Below, piece after piece: positions 8,722 through 16,597 of a DNA stretch of 64,000 bases (position 1 is the first letter of the stretch; each line of letters begins with the position of its first letter). The notes under the pieces are model-generated. The model was not told the DNA's origin and did not search any database. It worked only from the letters and a program-made list of their open reading frames with translations. Source of the DNA: Nitrospina sp052156635. GTDB lineage: Bacteria; Nitrospinota; Nitrospinia; Nitrospinales; Nitrospinaceae. The position numbers and the translations under genes are program-made. The stretch lies in assembly GCF_052156635.1 (NCBI RefSeq), contig NZ_JBQKUO010000001.1, positions 434,001 through 498,000 of the forward strand, given 5' to 3'.

Positions 8722-9069
8722 ATGACTGACCAGACCCCGGGTACCACGGGCACCCATTCCTGCATCCAGTGCGGCGCAAAAGTGGAAAGCCTGCCGACCG
8801 CCATCGAATACGAAGGTCAGGATGTGCACGTGTTCAACCCCGTTGTGTGCCGGTCCTGTCTGCTATCGATCTGCAAGACCCACTCAGTGGAATGCGCCAA
8901 CTGCGGCGGCAAGATCCCCCCGTACACCCAGGTCGGGGTGCTGAAGGCCGACAATGGCGAACGCCAGTACGTGCACATGACCGTTGCCTGCACCACTGTG
9001 GGCAGCGCTTTTCACGGGTATCTGGGAAAAGGACATCTGGGTGATTTCGTACAGGTGGAAGCATGCTGA
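8722..9069 (+). CDS. Small zinc-ribbon-like protein of unknown function
   Basis: A 115-residue soluble protein with three Cys pairs: CIQC (about 15-18), CRSC (about 45-48) and CANC (about 59-62), the first two probably making one zinc ribbon. The later segment GFH-like GYLGKGHLGDFVQVEAC is not recognised. I do not know the family. The ATG at 8722 (MTDQTPG) is preferred over a GTG at 8710 because GGTGAG lies upstream. It overlaps the 2Fe-2S ferredoxin gene by 7 bases, so the two are probably co-translated and may work together. Confidence 0.65.
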   Translation: MTDQTPGTTGTHSCIQCGAKVESLPTAIEYEGQDVHVFNPVVCRSCLLSICKTHSVECANCGGKIPPYTQVGVLKADNGERQYVHMTVACTTVGSAFHGYLGKGHLGDFVQVEAC

Positions 9070-9362
9070 CTGTTCATTTTGAAAAACAAAACCGCACCAT
9101 AAAAGTGGAGCCGGGCACCAATCTGCGGGAAGCCGCGATTGGCAACAAAATCGGCATCTACCAGCATATTTTTAAAATTCTCAACTGCCGTGGACGTGGC
9201 CTGTGCTCCTCCTGCCGGGTGGAGATCACATCGGGAAACGTGGCGCCCCGTAACGAGGTGGAAGAGAACAACCTCAAAAAAGCGCTCACCAAAAATCCCA
9301 ACCTGCGGCTGGCCTGCCAGATCAAGGTGGAAGACGATCTCGTGGTCCGCTCGCACGTTTAA
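9063..9362 (+). CDS. [2Fe-2S] ferredoxin
   Basis: A 99-residue plant/adrenodoxin-fold ferredoxin. The cluster loop is CRGRGLCSSC (C-x5-C-x2-C, about 40-49), followed by the distal cysteine in RLACQ (about 89). The N-terminal two strands (LTVHFEKQNRTIKVEPGTNLREAA) match the beta-grasp start. Between loop and last Cys lie charged helices. It would carry one electron for an unknown partner. The start overlaps the end of the zinc-ribbon gene by 7 bases. Confidence 0.85.
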   Translation: MLTVHFEKQNRTIKVEPGTNLREAAIGNKIGIYQHIFKILNCRGRGLCSSCRVEITSGNVAPRNEVEENNLKKALTKNPNLRLACQIKVEDDLVVRSHV

Positions 9363-9435
9363 AACGGTTGTGTCTGCAGGCCTTAGGACAACCACGAGGG
9401 CCATTTACGGACCCCGGAAACGCCCCAGAAATTCA

Positions 9436-9465
9436 TTGACAAACCCCGATTTCGGGAACCAAAAT
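9436..9465 (+). promoter_or_regulatory. Possible promoter of the JAMM-ferredoxin-NifU genes
   Basis: TTGACA (9436-9441) is a perfect -35 element; the best -10 is CAAAAT (9460-9465) after 18 bases, four of six matches. Transcription would begin only a few bases before the ATG at 9478, so the leader would be very short. Confidence 0.3.
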
Positions 9466-9477
9466 AGGGAATAAATC

Positions 9478-9933
9478 ATGATCTCACTGGCAGCCGACAA
9501 GCTGGAGGAAGCGCGCCAGCATGCGCTGGATGAGTATCCATACGAATGCTGTGGGATCATCATTGGAAAGCCCGATTCGGATAGAGAAGACATCCTTTTC
9601 CGGTGCACCAACATTCAGAACAAGTTGCACGAAAAGGATCCTGAAACATTTGTGCGGGACGCACGCACCGCCTTCTACATCGACCCCAAGGAGTTGATGG
9701 GGATCCTTCGCGAGGCGGAACAGAAAAAACTGGCGATCAAGTTGTTTTATCATTCCCATCCGGAACACGATGCATACTTTTCGGAGGAAGATAAGGCAAT
9801 GGCCTTGTTCGACGGTCAGCCGACCTACCCCGAGGCCCGATACCTGGTGATTTCTGTGTATAATAGGGAAATACGGGATCAGGCGTTCTTTGAATGGGAC
9901 CCCGATTCCCAATCGTTTGAAAAACGGGTTTGA
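9478..9933 (+). CDS. JAMM/MPN (M67) metallopeptidase
   Basis: A 151-residue MPN-domain protein with a complete JAMM zinc site: Glu23 in YPYECCG, then H92-S-H94, seven residues, S102 and D105 (HSHPEHDAYFSEED). Bacterial members of this type trim C-terminal extensions from ThiS/MoaD/CysO-like sulfur carriers. No such carrier is encoded next to it, so the substrate is open. Downstream are a 4Fe-4S ferredoxin and a NifU-like scaffold, which supports a role in sulfur or Fe-S metabolism. The start is clear because the N-terminal strand begins at once. Confidence 0.85.
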   Translation: MISLAADKLEEARQHALDEYPYECCGIIIGKPDSDREDILFRCTNIQNKLHEKDPETFVRDARTAFYIDPKELMGILREAEQKKLAIKLFYHSHPEHDAYFSEEDKAMALFDGQPTYPEARYLVISVYNREIRDQAFFEWDPDSQSFEKRV

Positions 9934-9982
9934 TACCCCGATTCATAAATAGCCTGCCTGAAATTGGCGGAGGAGTTACACC

Positions 9983-10237
9983 ATGGCTTTGATGATCACC
10001 GAGGATTGTGTCAACTGCGGAGTCTGTGAACCCGAATGCCCGAATGAAGCCATCGCTGAAGGCGACGAAATCTACATCATCGACTGGGAGCGCTGCACCG
10101 AGTGTGTGGGCTGGTACGAAGAGCCTCAGTGCGTGGAGGTCTGCCCGGTGGACTGCATTCCCAAGGATCCGGAACACGATGAAACCGAGGAAGAGCTGCT
10201 CGAGAAGAAAAAAGCCCTCGTCGGCGACGAAGACTGA
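9983..10237 (+). CDS. YfhL-type 2[4Fe-4S] ferredoxin
   Basis: An 84-residue bacterial ferredoxin. The first motif is CVNCGVCEPECP (about 9-20). The second is CTECVGWYEEPQCVEVCP with the spacer insertion between its second and third Cys that is typical of the YfhL family, followed by CIPKDP. It would carry two [4Fe-4S] clusters. GGAGG lies 10 bases before the ATG at 9983. The acidic and basic tail (about 64-84) is likely flexible. The gene sits between the JAMM peptidase and the NifU-like scaffold. Confidence 0.9.
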   Translation: MALMITEDCVNCGVCEPECPNEAIAEGDEIYIIDWERCTECVGWYEEPQCVEVCPVDCIPKDPEHDETEEELLEKKKALVGDED

Positions 10238-10288
10238 TCCTCGGGTCCAGTCTCTGGACCCCAACCGCAATAACAAGGAACCGGAACC

Positions 10289-10522
10289 TTGGCTGATGAA
10301 ATGAAAGATGAGGTCGAGTCCGTCCTCGACACCTTGCGACCGCAGCTCATGCAGGACGGTGGCAATGTGGAGCTGGTGGACATCGAAGATGGAATCGTGA
10401 AACTGCGCCTGGTGGGCTCATGCAGTTCCTGTTCCAGTTCCACGATGACCCTGAAAATGGGCATCGAACGCGCCTTGAAAAAAGCCATTCCCATGGTACG
10501 CTGTATAGAGGCGGTCGAGTAA
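10289..10522 (+). CDS. NifU-like C-terminal-domain Fe-S scaffold protein
   Basis: A 77-residue NifU C-terminal (Nfu) domain. The cluster-binding pair is CSSC in GSCSSCSSS (about 44-47), with LRPQLMQDGGNVELV just before it, a block nearly diagnostic for the family. It would bind or hand on a 4Fe-4S cluster. The start is a TTG at 10289: AAGGAA lies 8 bases upstream and the resulting MADEMKDEVE matches common family N-termini, whereas the ATG at 10301 has no site. A terminator-like hairpin follows at 10584. Confidence 0.88.
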   Translation: MADEMKDEVESVLDTLRPQLMQDGGNVELVDIEDGIVKLRLVGSCSSCSSSTMTLKMGIERALKKAIPMVRCIEAVE

Positions 10523-10567
10523 TTGGACACACACCGGGCCTGTCCCGGTCATCCCGTTTCATTGCGT

Positions 10568-11161
10568 ATGCGTCAGGTAATTTCGACCCGGCCGCTGTGC
10601 CAGCCGGGTCGTTTTCATTTCAGGCACATTTTCTTCGGGCTTGTGGTTCTGCTAACAGCGGCGCTTTTGGTTTCCTCCCCCGCAGTGGCGGAATCGGACA
10701 CCACCCCTGCGCCTCCATTCACCCTGAAATCCCTGGACGGCGGCGACCGCTCCCTCAAGGATTACCGTGGGCGCTACCTGCTTCTTAACTTCTGGGCCAC
10801 GTGGTGCGGTCCGTGTAAAATGGAAATGCCTTCGCTGGAAGCCCTGCACCGCCGGTTTCAAGCGGAAAACCTGACCGTGCTCGGCATCTCCAATGACCCC
10901 TTTGGCAAACGGGTGGTCGAACCGTTCATGAATGCCTACAACCTGACGTTTCCCGTCCTGCTCGACCCCAAGCAGGAAATCAGCAAACAGTACGGCGTGC
11001 ACAGCCTGCCGACCTCTTTTCTGATCGATCCCGAAGGCCGGATTCTGGGAGTGCTGGCCGGTGCGGAAGACTGGTCCAAGCCGGAAACCATCGCCTACTT
11101 CATGGACCTCTTGAAAGTTCAACAGGGCGCTCCGCTTAAAAGCTCCACTTCCGGACCCTGA
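10568..11161 (+). CDS. TlpA/ResA-like periplasmic thioredoxin
   Basis: About 197 residues. A hydrophobic signal or anchor (about 21-41, ending SSPAVAES) precedes an AhpC/TSA-type thioredoxin domain with WCGPC (C80, C83) after LLLNFWAT, and the cis-Pro in SLPTSFLI. Such proteins reduce apocytochrome c or other exported thiols. The next gene has a CcdA-like domain, the usual electron donor for them. The start is uncertain: the frame is open to a TTG at 10523, ATG 10568 is the first ATG, and a terminator-like hairpin lies over codons 6-15. The true start could be a GTG near 10642. Confidence 0.8.
   Translation: MRQVISTRPLCQPGRFHFRHIFFGLVVLLTAALLVSSPAVAESDTTPAPPFTLKSLDGGDRSLKDYRGRYLLLNFWATWCGPCKMEMPSLEALHRRFQAENLTVLGISNDPFGKRVVEPFMNAYNLTFPVLLDPKQEISKQYGVHSLPTSFLIDPEGRILGVLAGAEDWSKPETIAYFMDLLKVQQGAPLKSSTSGP
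10584..10616 (+). terminator. Terminator-like hairpin after the NifU-like gene
   Basis: A 9-bp perfect stem (10584-10592, CGACCCGGC, with 10603-10611) followed by TTTTCATTT. It would end the transcript of the Fe-S genes. It lies inside the possible N-terminal codons of the TlpA-like gene, so either that gene starts later or the hairpin attenuates read-through. Confidence 0.55.
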
Positions 11162-11180
11162 TGCCGTTCTCCTACCGGAC

Positions 11181-12980
11181 ATGACCGTGCGCACATTCAT
11201 CACACATCTGATCTGCTTCCTGTGCCTCACTGCCGCGCCCGCCTTCGCGCATGAGGATGGCCAGCCGGACCGCCCGCTGGAGGGCGACATGGTGCACATT
11301 CCCGCCGGGCAGTTCGTCTTCGGCACCGACAAGGTGGACAAGACCGGTGATCTGCTGGCGGTCGGCGTCCCCAAACCTCTGTACAAAGACGAGCAACCCC
11401 TGCAGAAACCCTTCCTCAAAGGGTTTTACATCGATCGCCATGAAGTGACGAACCGCCGTTACAAACAATACGTGGACGCCCTCGGCGCGGTGTCGCCGGA
11501 TTACTGGGAAAACGGCACTTATCCCGCAGGTGAAGGCGATTTGCCGGTGGTCTGGGTATCGTGGTACGACGCCTCCAATTTCTGCGACTGGGCGGGGAAG
11601 CGACTGCCCACGGAAAAGGAATGGGAACGCGCCGCACGCGGAACCGATGGGCGCGAATACCCGTGGGGCAATGAGTTCGACGCAACCAGGGCGAACCTGC
11701 CCAAAAACTCGCGCACGAAATTGAAACTGCACAAAGTCGGCTCGCATCCGGAAGGCGCCACTCCCGAAGGCGTGCACGATCTGGTCGGCAACGTGTGGGA
11801 ATGGGTGGCGGACGATTACAATGGATACAAAGGCAATGACAATCAATTGACCGGGTTCGGTCAGGGGCAGAAGGTTTTGCGCGGCCACTCCGCGGCCAAC
11901 ACCGGGCACTTTCCCGGCGGTTTTTATGACATCGTGTTGAAAGAGTTTGCGCGTGCGGGTTACCGGCAGTACACCCCGCCGGACTCGATGGGACCGGATG
12001 TCGGTTTCCGCTGTGCCAGCAACCACGCGCCGAAGCATTACAAGGAAACCACCCAGGCCGCGTTTTCCAACACGCCCTCCGACAACAACGCATCCGGGTC
12101 CAATCCTTTCGGCAACAGCGGAGATTCGCCTTTCGGCTCGTCCAGTGACGCCTCTTCTGAAAGCGGCAGTCTGTTTTCCGCCAGCGCGTCCAATCCTTTC
12201 CAGCCCGAATCCACCCTGCCGAAAGCCAACATCCTCCTGCTGAGCATTCTGTCCTTTCTGGCGGGATTGTTCAGTTTTCTGTCTCCGTGCACCCTGCCGA
12301 TCCTGCCCGCGTACTTTGCCGTCACTGCGCAGACCACGCGGGCACGCATGACGCTCAACTCCTTTGCGTTTTTCTGCGGGCTGGCGTCGTTGTTCATCCT
12401 GATGGGGGCATCGGCCAGTTTTCTCGGAAGCCTGCTTCGTGACTACCTGTTTTCGCTGACCACCTGGGGCGGAGTCCTGGTTTTGATCTTCGGGGTGATG
12501 ACCCTCTTCGGCAAGGGATTTTCCGGGGCGACGTTTCAGAACGCACCGGCTTCGACCTTCATCGGGTATTTTCTGTTCGGCGCAACCTTCGCCATGGGCT
12601 GGACCCCCTGCGTGGGGCCGATCCTGTCCGGCATCCTGATCCTTGCCGCTTCGGAAAAAACCATTCTTCAGGGCATGACACTGTTGTTCTTTTTCGCTGT
12701 GGGGCTGGGCATGCCGCTGGTCATCCTGTCGGCGTTCTGCAGTCACCTGAGCAAGGACAGCTGGTTCTGGCGCATGCTGCGCGGCAAGGGCTGGAACATA
12801 CAATTGGGCAGCCGCACGTTTCTTCTGCACTCGACCAACCTGTTCAGCGGCCTGCTGTTGATCGGCCTGGGTTACGCTCTGGCCGCGGGCTACCTGACTT
12901 ACTTCAACAGCATGATCCCGATCGAACTGCAAATCTGGTTCAGCGGCTTCGAGGAAAAGGTGGTGGAATGGCTGTCGTGA
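11181..12980 (+). CDS. SUMF1/FGE-like domain fused to a CcdA/DsbD-type membrane domain
   Basis: A 599-residue fusion. Signal peptide (1-23, ending AAPAFAH), then a SUMF1/FGE-sulfatase fold (about 33-283) with MVHIPAGQFVFGTD, FYIDRHEVTNRRY, WAGKRLPTEKEWERAARG and GFRCAS. The two catalytic cysteines of formylglycine-generating enzymes are absent from the KVLRGHSAANTG region, so it is a non-catalytic family member. A Ser/Asn/Phe-rich linker (about 290-345) follows. The last 250 residues hold about six membrane helices with the paired cysteines of CcdA, C370 in LSPCTLP and C477 in WTPCVGP, which pass electrons from cytoplasmic thioredoxin to the periplasm. The TlpA-like gene 19 bases upstream is the likely acceptor. 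Confidence 0.85.
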   Translation: MTVRTFITHLICFLCLTAAPAFAHEDGQPDRPLEGDMVHIPAGQFVFGTDKVDKTGDLLAVGVPKPLYKDEQPLQKPFLKGFYIDRHEVTNRRYKQYVDALGAVSPDYWENGTYPAGEGDLPVVWVSWYDASNFCDWAGKRLPTEKEWERAARGTDGREYPWGNEFDATRANLPKNSRTKLKLHKVGSHPEGATPEGVHDLVGNVWEWVADDYNGYKGNDNQLTGFGQGQKVLRGHSAANTGHFPGGFYDIVLKEFARAGYRQYTPPDSMGPDVGFRCASNHAPKHYKETTQAAFSNTPSDNNASGSNPFGNSGDSPFGSSSDASSESGSLFSASASNPFQPESTLPKANILLLSILSFLAGLFSFLSPCTLPILPAYFAVTAQTTRARMTLNSFAFFCGLASLFILMGASASFLGSLLRDYLFSLTTWGGVLVLIFGVMTLFGKGFSGATFQNAPASTFIGYFLFGATFAMGWTPCVGPILSGILILAASEKTILQGMTLLFFFAVGLGMPLVILSAFCSHLSKDSWFWRMLRGKGWNIQLGSRTFLLHSTNLFSGLLLIGLGYALAAGYLTYFNSMIPIELQIWFSGFEEKVVEWLS

Positions 12981-13065
12981 CCTGACTTTAAGGGACCCTA
13001 CTTGAACCGTACCTGTTCAAGCCGCTAACATGAAAACCCGATCGCATTCTGGAGTATCCAACCCG

Positions 13066-13548
13066 ATGACCCGATTTTTTACATTGATTGCGTTGATCAC
13101 GACTTTGCTTTTGAACGCGTGCACGCATGTCGAGTCCACCACACACAAGCGTTGGAGCGAGCATCGCAACACCGTGTTCCTGAACCACCTGACGGAAAAC
13201 CGGAATGCGTTCGCCGAGCCCGGCCTCAAGCTGAAACTGGCACTGGAGGAGGAGTTTCGCAACTCCCTGTACATCGTCGCTCTCGAACCCGAAGACGCCC
13301 GGTGGGAGCTGAAGTTCAAGATCGACCGCTATTCATCGGGAAGCCGCTGGGGTCGGTTTTTCAGTTTCGGGCTGAGCGATTCGGCGGAGGCACACATGGT
13401 GGTCAAGTTCGCACTCATGGGAGAGCAGGGCATGCTGGGCGCGTGGGAAGTGCACACACAAGTCAGCGGTGGCATGCTCGGAGGCTCGGAACGTCAGTTA
13501 TACAAAATGGCGGCGAAGCAGATCCGCCAGCATCTGCGCGGGTACTGA
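13066..13548 (+). CDS. Putative lipoprotein of unknown family
   Basis: A 160-residue protein with a lipoprotein signal: hydrophobic FFTLIALITTLLLN then the lipobox L-L-N-A-C, putting the lipidated Cys near residue 18. The body is a mixed alpha/beta stretch with FRNSLYIVALEPEDARWELKF and a Gly/Ser-rich turn near SGGMLGGSERQ. I do not recognise it; it faintly recalls outer-membrane-associated lipoproteins with a late amphipathic helix. The ATG at 13066 gives a proper signal peptide and has GGAG upstream; an earlier ATG at 13030 would add a charged N-terminus. Confidence 0.6.
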   Translation: MTRFFTLIALITTLLLNACTHVESTTHKRWSEHRNTVFLNHLTENRNAFAEPGLKLKLALEEEFRNSLYIVALEPEDARWELKFKIDRYSSGSRWGRFFSFGLSDSAEAHMVVKFALMGEQGMLGAWEVHTQVSGGMLGGSERQLYKMAAKQIRQHLRGY

Positions 13549-13566
13549 AGCGCCCGCGCAAAACCC

Positions 13567-13595
13567 TTGCCAGATTCTGTTTTCCCGATTGCAAT
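13567..13595 (+). promoter_or_regulatory. Possible promoter of the small unit at 13.6-13.8 kb
   Basis: TTGCCA (13567-13572) and TGCAAT (13590-13595) with a 17-base spacer. The -10 matches four of six bases. It precedes the region with the long Shine-Dalgarno sequence and the strong terminator. Confidence 0.3.
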
Positions 13596-13677
13596 TTTAT
13601 GATTCAATCGGGATTGGGGAGGGTTGCGCAAATGGGAGCCAGGGAGCCCTGAGCGCCGATGATCCACCCCCTGGATG

Positions 13678-13692
13678 AAAGGAGGTGATCCA
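13678..13692 (+). promoter_or_regulatory. Extreme Shine-Dalgarno sequence complementary to the whole 16S rRNA tail
   Basis: AAAGGAGGTGATCCA is the reverse complement of the last 13-15 bases of a bacterial 16S rRNA. Bases 13659-13671 (ATGATCCACCCCC) can pair back on it with two single-base bulges and one mismatch, so the site may be masked in a hairpin with loop near 13672-13680. It precedes a 13-codon ORF. Confidence 0.6.
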
Positions 13693-13734
13693 TTGTCTAG
13701 TCACTGTACAATGGGAGCCTCCGGTTTGAAATGA
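13693..13734 (+). CDS. Possible 13-codon leader or micropeptide ORF
   Basis: TTG at 13693 lies 7 bases after AGGAGG and opens a frame of 13 codons, reading M-S-S-H-C-T-M-G-A-S-G-L-K, then TGA. An in-frame ATG occurs at codon 7. About 40 bases later a very strong terminator ends the unit, so this is not a leader of the kinase at 13900 unless the terminator is regulated. No homologue is known to me. It could be a real micropeptide, a ribosome-binding decoy RNA or chance. Confidence 0.3.
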   Translation: MSSHCTMGASGLK

Positions 13735-13775
13735 CCCAACCGGTCGTTTCTTCTGGAGACTCTCCAACAGGACTG

Positions 13776-13808
13776 AAAGCCCCACCTCCCGGGTGGGGCT
13801 TTCTTTTT
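13776..13808 (+). terminator. Strong rho-independent terminator
   Basis: A perfect 11-bp stem (13776-13786, AAAGCCCCACC, with 13792-13802), a 5-base loop and then CTTTTT. It ends the small unit after the lipoprotein gene and lies about 90 bases before the hybrid kinase gene. Confidence 0.9.
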
Positions 13809-13899
13809 CCCGGAAGTGGATAAAGACTTCGCTTTTCGGATTTTCACTTTAAAATAATAAGGGAGGAATTTATCGCAAATTTTCATTTCAAGAGCGGTT

Positions 13900-16482
13900 A
13901 TGAAATTCTGGAAACACATTTCCCTCCGGCATAAACTGATCGCCATCATAATGCTGACCAGTACCGTGGCCCTGTTGCTCGCGGTCATTGGCCTCAGCAT
14001 CCACGACGTACTGACCTTTCGCAACACGCAAACCCGGGAACTCGCAAGTCTGGCGCAGATCCTGGGGGCCCACAGCACCGCCTCCCTGCGGTTTCAAGAT
14101 TCCCAGACCGGGTTTGAACTGTTGCAGGCCCTCAAAACGGATTCCCGTATTGTCTCCGCGGCTTTATATGACAAACAGGGCAACCTGTTTTCCCATTACC
14201 ATCGGCAGGGAAAGGGGCCTGAAACATTCCCTCGCCCGCCCCCTGAAAGCTCGGCGGAATTCCACAGGGACGACAAAATCGATTTGTTCCGCCCCGTAAT
14301 GGCGAATGGAGAACAAATTGGCACGTTGTACCTCCAGTCGGACACCAACCTGCTTACGGAGCGTCTTCAGCATTACGCCGTTGTATCGGGAATCGTATTC
14401 GCACTCTCCCTGCTGGTTTCTTTTCTCATTTCCGCCCGGGTGCAAAGCACGGTTTCCGCACCAATTCTTCATCTCGCGGAAATCGTGAACCGCGTTTCCA
14501 AGGAACAGAATTTTTCAATTCGGGTTGAAAGGGACCGGGAAGACGAATTGGGTTTTCTCGTCAACCAGTTCAACGTCATGCTGGGTCAGATCCAGGAGCG
14601 CGACCAGGCCCTGCTTCAGGCGCACGAAGAGCTGGAAGCGAAGGTTGAAGAACGCACCCGCGACCTGCAACATGAAATAGAGATACGCGAAAAGTCGGAG
14701 AACGCCCTCCGCGAAAGCGAACAACGCCTGCAGAACGTTCTCGATTACGCGACGCCCCTGGTTTACATGAAAGACCTGCAACGCCGCTTTCTCCTGGTCA
14801 ACCATCAGTTTGTGAATCTGTTCGGGCTTTCCAATGAAGAAGTGCGCGGAAAAACCTCGGAAGAAATTTTTGATCGGGATCTCTTGGACCAGTTTTTCCT
14901 CAAGGAGGAAGACATTTTTCAGACCGGTCAATCCGTGGAAACCGAGGAGCTGGTGATTCAAAACAGCACCACCGAAACCTACCTTTCGGTCAAATTTCCC
15001 CTGCGGGATTCAAACAACGAAATTTACGGTCTTTGTGCCTTGTGCACCAACATCACCGAACGCAAACAGTTCGAAATCCAGCTGCAACAGGCCAAAGCGG
15101 CCGCGGAGGCGGCGAACATGGCGAAAAGCACCTTCATCGCCAACATGAGTCATGAAATACGCACGCCGCTGAATGCCATCCTGGGTTACTCGCAGATCCT
15201 GCAACGCGATCAAAGGCTCGACCCAGAACAACGGAAAGCGGTGGAAACCATCATCTCCAGCGGAAGCAACCTGCTGGCTCTCATCAGCGACATCCTCGAC
15301 ATCTCAAAAATCGAAGCAGGCCGAATGGAATTGCAACCCGCTCCTTTCAGCCTGGATATGCTTCTCGACCACCTGATCTCCATGTTCAAATTGCGTAGCG
15401 AACAAAAAGGACTGGAACTGAAAGTCACTCCTCCTCCACAGGAAAAGACCGTGGTGTTTGGTGATGAGGCGAAACTCAAGCAGGTCCTCATCAATCTCAT
15501 CAGCAACGCCATCAAGTTCACCCACCAGGGGAGCATCCGCATTTCCGTCATACCGGAGAACAACCATTTTTATAAATTTGAAGTGGCTGACACCGGACAG
15601 GGCATTCGCCCGGAAGACCTGCAGTCGATTTTCGACCCTTTCCGGCAGGGAGACCAGGGGATCAAGTCGGGAGGGACGGGGCTGGGCCTGGCCATCGCAC
15701 GCAAACAGGTGATTTTGCTGGGTTCCGACTTGAAGGTGGAGTCTGAGGTCGGAGAAGGGACCCGCTTCGAATTTACAGTCAAGCTGCCCACCCCGACCCA
15801 GGAGGTGAAACCCGCCCAGGATATGTTTCAGTTTGTTTCCCGGTTGGAGGAAGGCCAGCACATCACCGCACTCGTTGCCGATGACGTGGAGGAAAACCGG
15901 GAAGTCCTGTGCCGGTTCCTGAAAAGTATCGGCGTGACGACCATAGAGGCGGAAGATGGCCTAGAAGCCCTGGAAAGAACCCGGGAACACCTTCCCGACA
16001 TCATTTTCATGGACATTCGCATGCCAAAAATGGACGGCACCCGCGCCATTCAGGAAATCATCCGGGAATTCGGCAATGACCGCTTCAAAATTGTGGTCAT
16101 CACCGCTTCAGCGCTGGAACATGAGATAGAGCGGTTCCTCCAGCTTGGATGCCACGACATCATCCTGAAACCGTTCCGCACGCAGGAGGTGTTCAATTCC
16201 CTGAAAAAGCTTCTCGATGTCACCTTTGAATACCACGAGAAAATAAAACCCGAAGTCGAGCAGAAAATACCGGACGACTATTCGCATTTTGTGGTTCCGG
16301 AAGAACTGTTGAAAAATCTGCGGGACGCGGCGGAGTTCTACAACATCACTCAGCTTAAAAAATACCTCGAAGACCTGGAAGGCGACAGCCGCGAACTGGC
16401 CACCCACCTGAAATCGTACATACATACCTACGACATGGAAGGCATCCTCAAAATTCTCGATCAGGTTCAGGTTGAAAACTGA
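13900..16482 (+). CDS. Hybrid sensor histidine kinase (sensor-HAMP-PAS-HisKA-HATPase-REC)
   Basis: An 860-residue membrane kinase. TM1 (about 14-34), a periplasmic sensor resembling CHASE8 (TFRNTQTRELASLAQILGAHSTA near its start), TM2 (about 150-172), HAMP, a coiled coil, a PAS domain (about 272-390), HisKA with His418 in MSHEIRTPLNA, HATPase_c with NLISNAIKFT, DTGQGI and GGTGLGLAI, and a receiver with Asp705 in IIFMDIRMPKMDG. The last 90 residues are helical without an HPt His motif, so phosphate must go to a separate HPt; one is encoded at 29176. A strong terminator precedes the gene. The signal is unknown. Confidence 0.9.
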   Translation: MKFWKHISLRHKLIAIIMLTSTVALLLAVIGLSIHDVLTFRNTQTRELASLAQILGAHSTASLRFQDSQTGFELLQALKTDSRIVSAALYDKQGNLFSHYHRQGKGPETFPRPPPESSAEFHRDDKIDLFRPVMANGEQIGTLYLQSDTNLLTERLQHYAVVSGIVFALSLLVSFLISARVQSTVSAPILHLAEIVNRVSKEQNFSIRVERDREDELGFLVNQFNVMLGQIQERDQALLQAHEELEAKVEERTRDLQHEIEIREKSENALRESEQRLQNVLDYATPLVYMKDLQRRFLLVNHQFVNLFGLSNEEVRGKTSEEIFDRDLLDQFFLKEEDIFQTGQSVETEELVIQNSTTETYLSVKFPLRDSNNEIYGLCALCTNITERKQFEIQLQQAKAAAEAANMAKSTFIANMSHEIRTPLNAILGYSQILQRDQRLDPEQRKAVETIISSGSNLLALISDILDISKIEAGRMELQPAPFSLDMLLDHLISMFKLRSEQKGLELKVTPPPQEKTVVFGDEAKLKQVLINLISNAIKFTHQGSIRISVIPENNHFYKFEVADTGQGIRPEDLQSIFDPFRQGDQGIKSGGTGLGLAIARKQVILLGSDLKVESEVGEGTRFEFTVKLPTPTQEVKPAQDMFQFVSRLEEGQHITALVADDVEENREVLCRFLKSIGVTTIEAEDGLEALERTREHLPDIIFMDIRMPKMDGTRAIQEIIREFGNDRFKIVVITASALEHEIERFLQLGCHDIILKPFRTQEVFNSLKKLLDVTFEYHEKIKPEVEQKIPDDYSHFVVPEELLKNLRDAAEFYNITQLKKYLEDLEGDSRELATHLKSYIHTYDMEGILKILDQVQVEN

Positions 16483-16534
16483 TTGTAATTTGCCTTCTTA
16501 AAAAACGCTCCTGAAAATATCGGATTGACCCCGG

Positions 16535-16562
16535 TTGGCAAACAATTCCGAGCCTTTATACT
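16535..16562 (+). promoter_or_regulatory. Promoter of the GNAT-like gene
   Basis: TTGGCA (16535-16540), a 16-base spacer and TATACT (16557-16562). Transcription would start about 30 bases before the GTG at 16598. Confidence 0.6.
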
Positions 16563-16597
16563 GAAGATAATTCCAAACTTGTGAGCAAGAACGGATT

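Noticed and set aside
13678..13692. A 16S rRNA fragment or rRNA pseudogene in antisense
   Set aside because: The match to the 16S tail stops after about 15 bases; flanking bases do not match rRNA. It is better read as a very long Shine-Dalgarno sequence.
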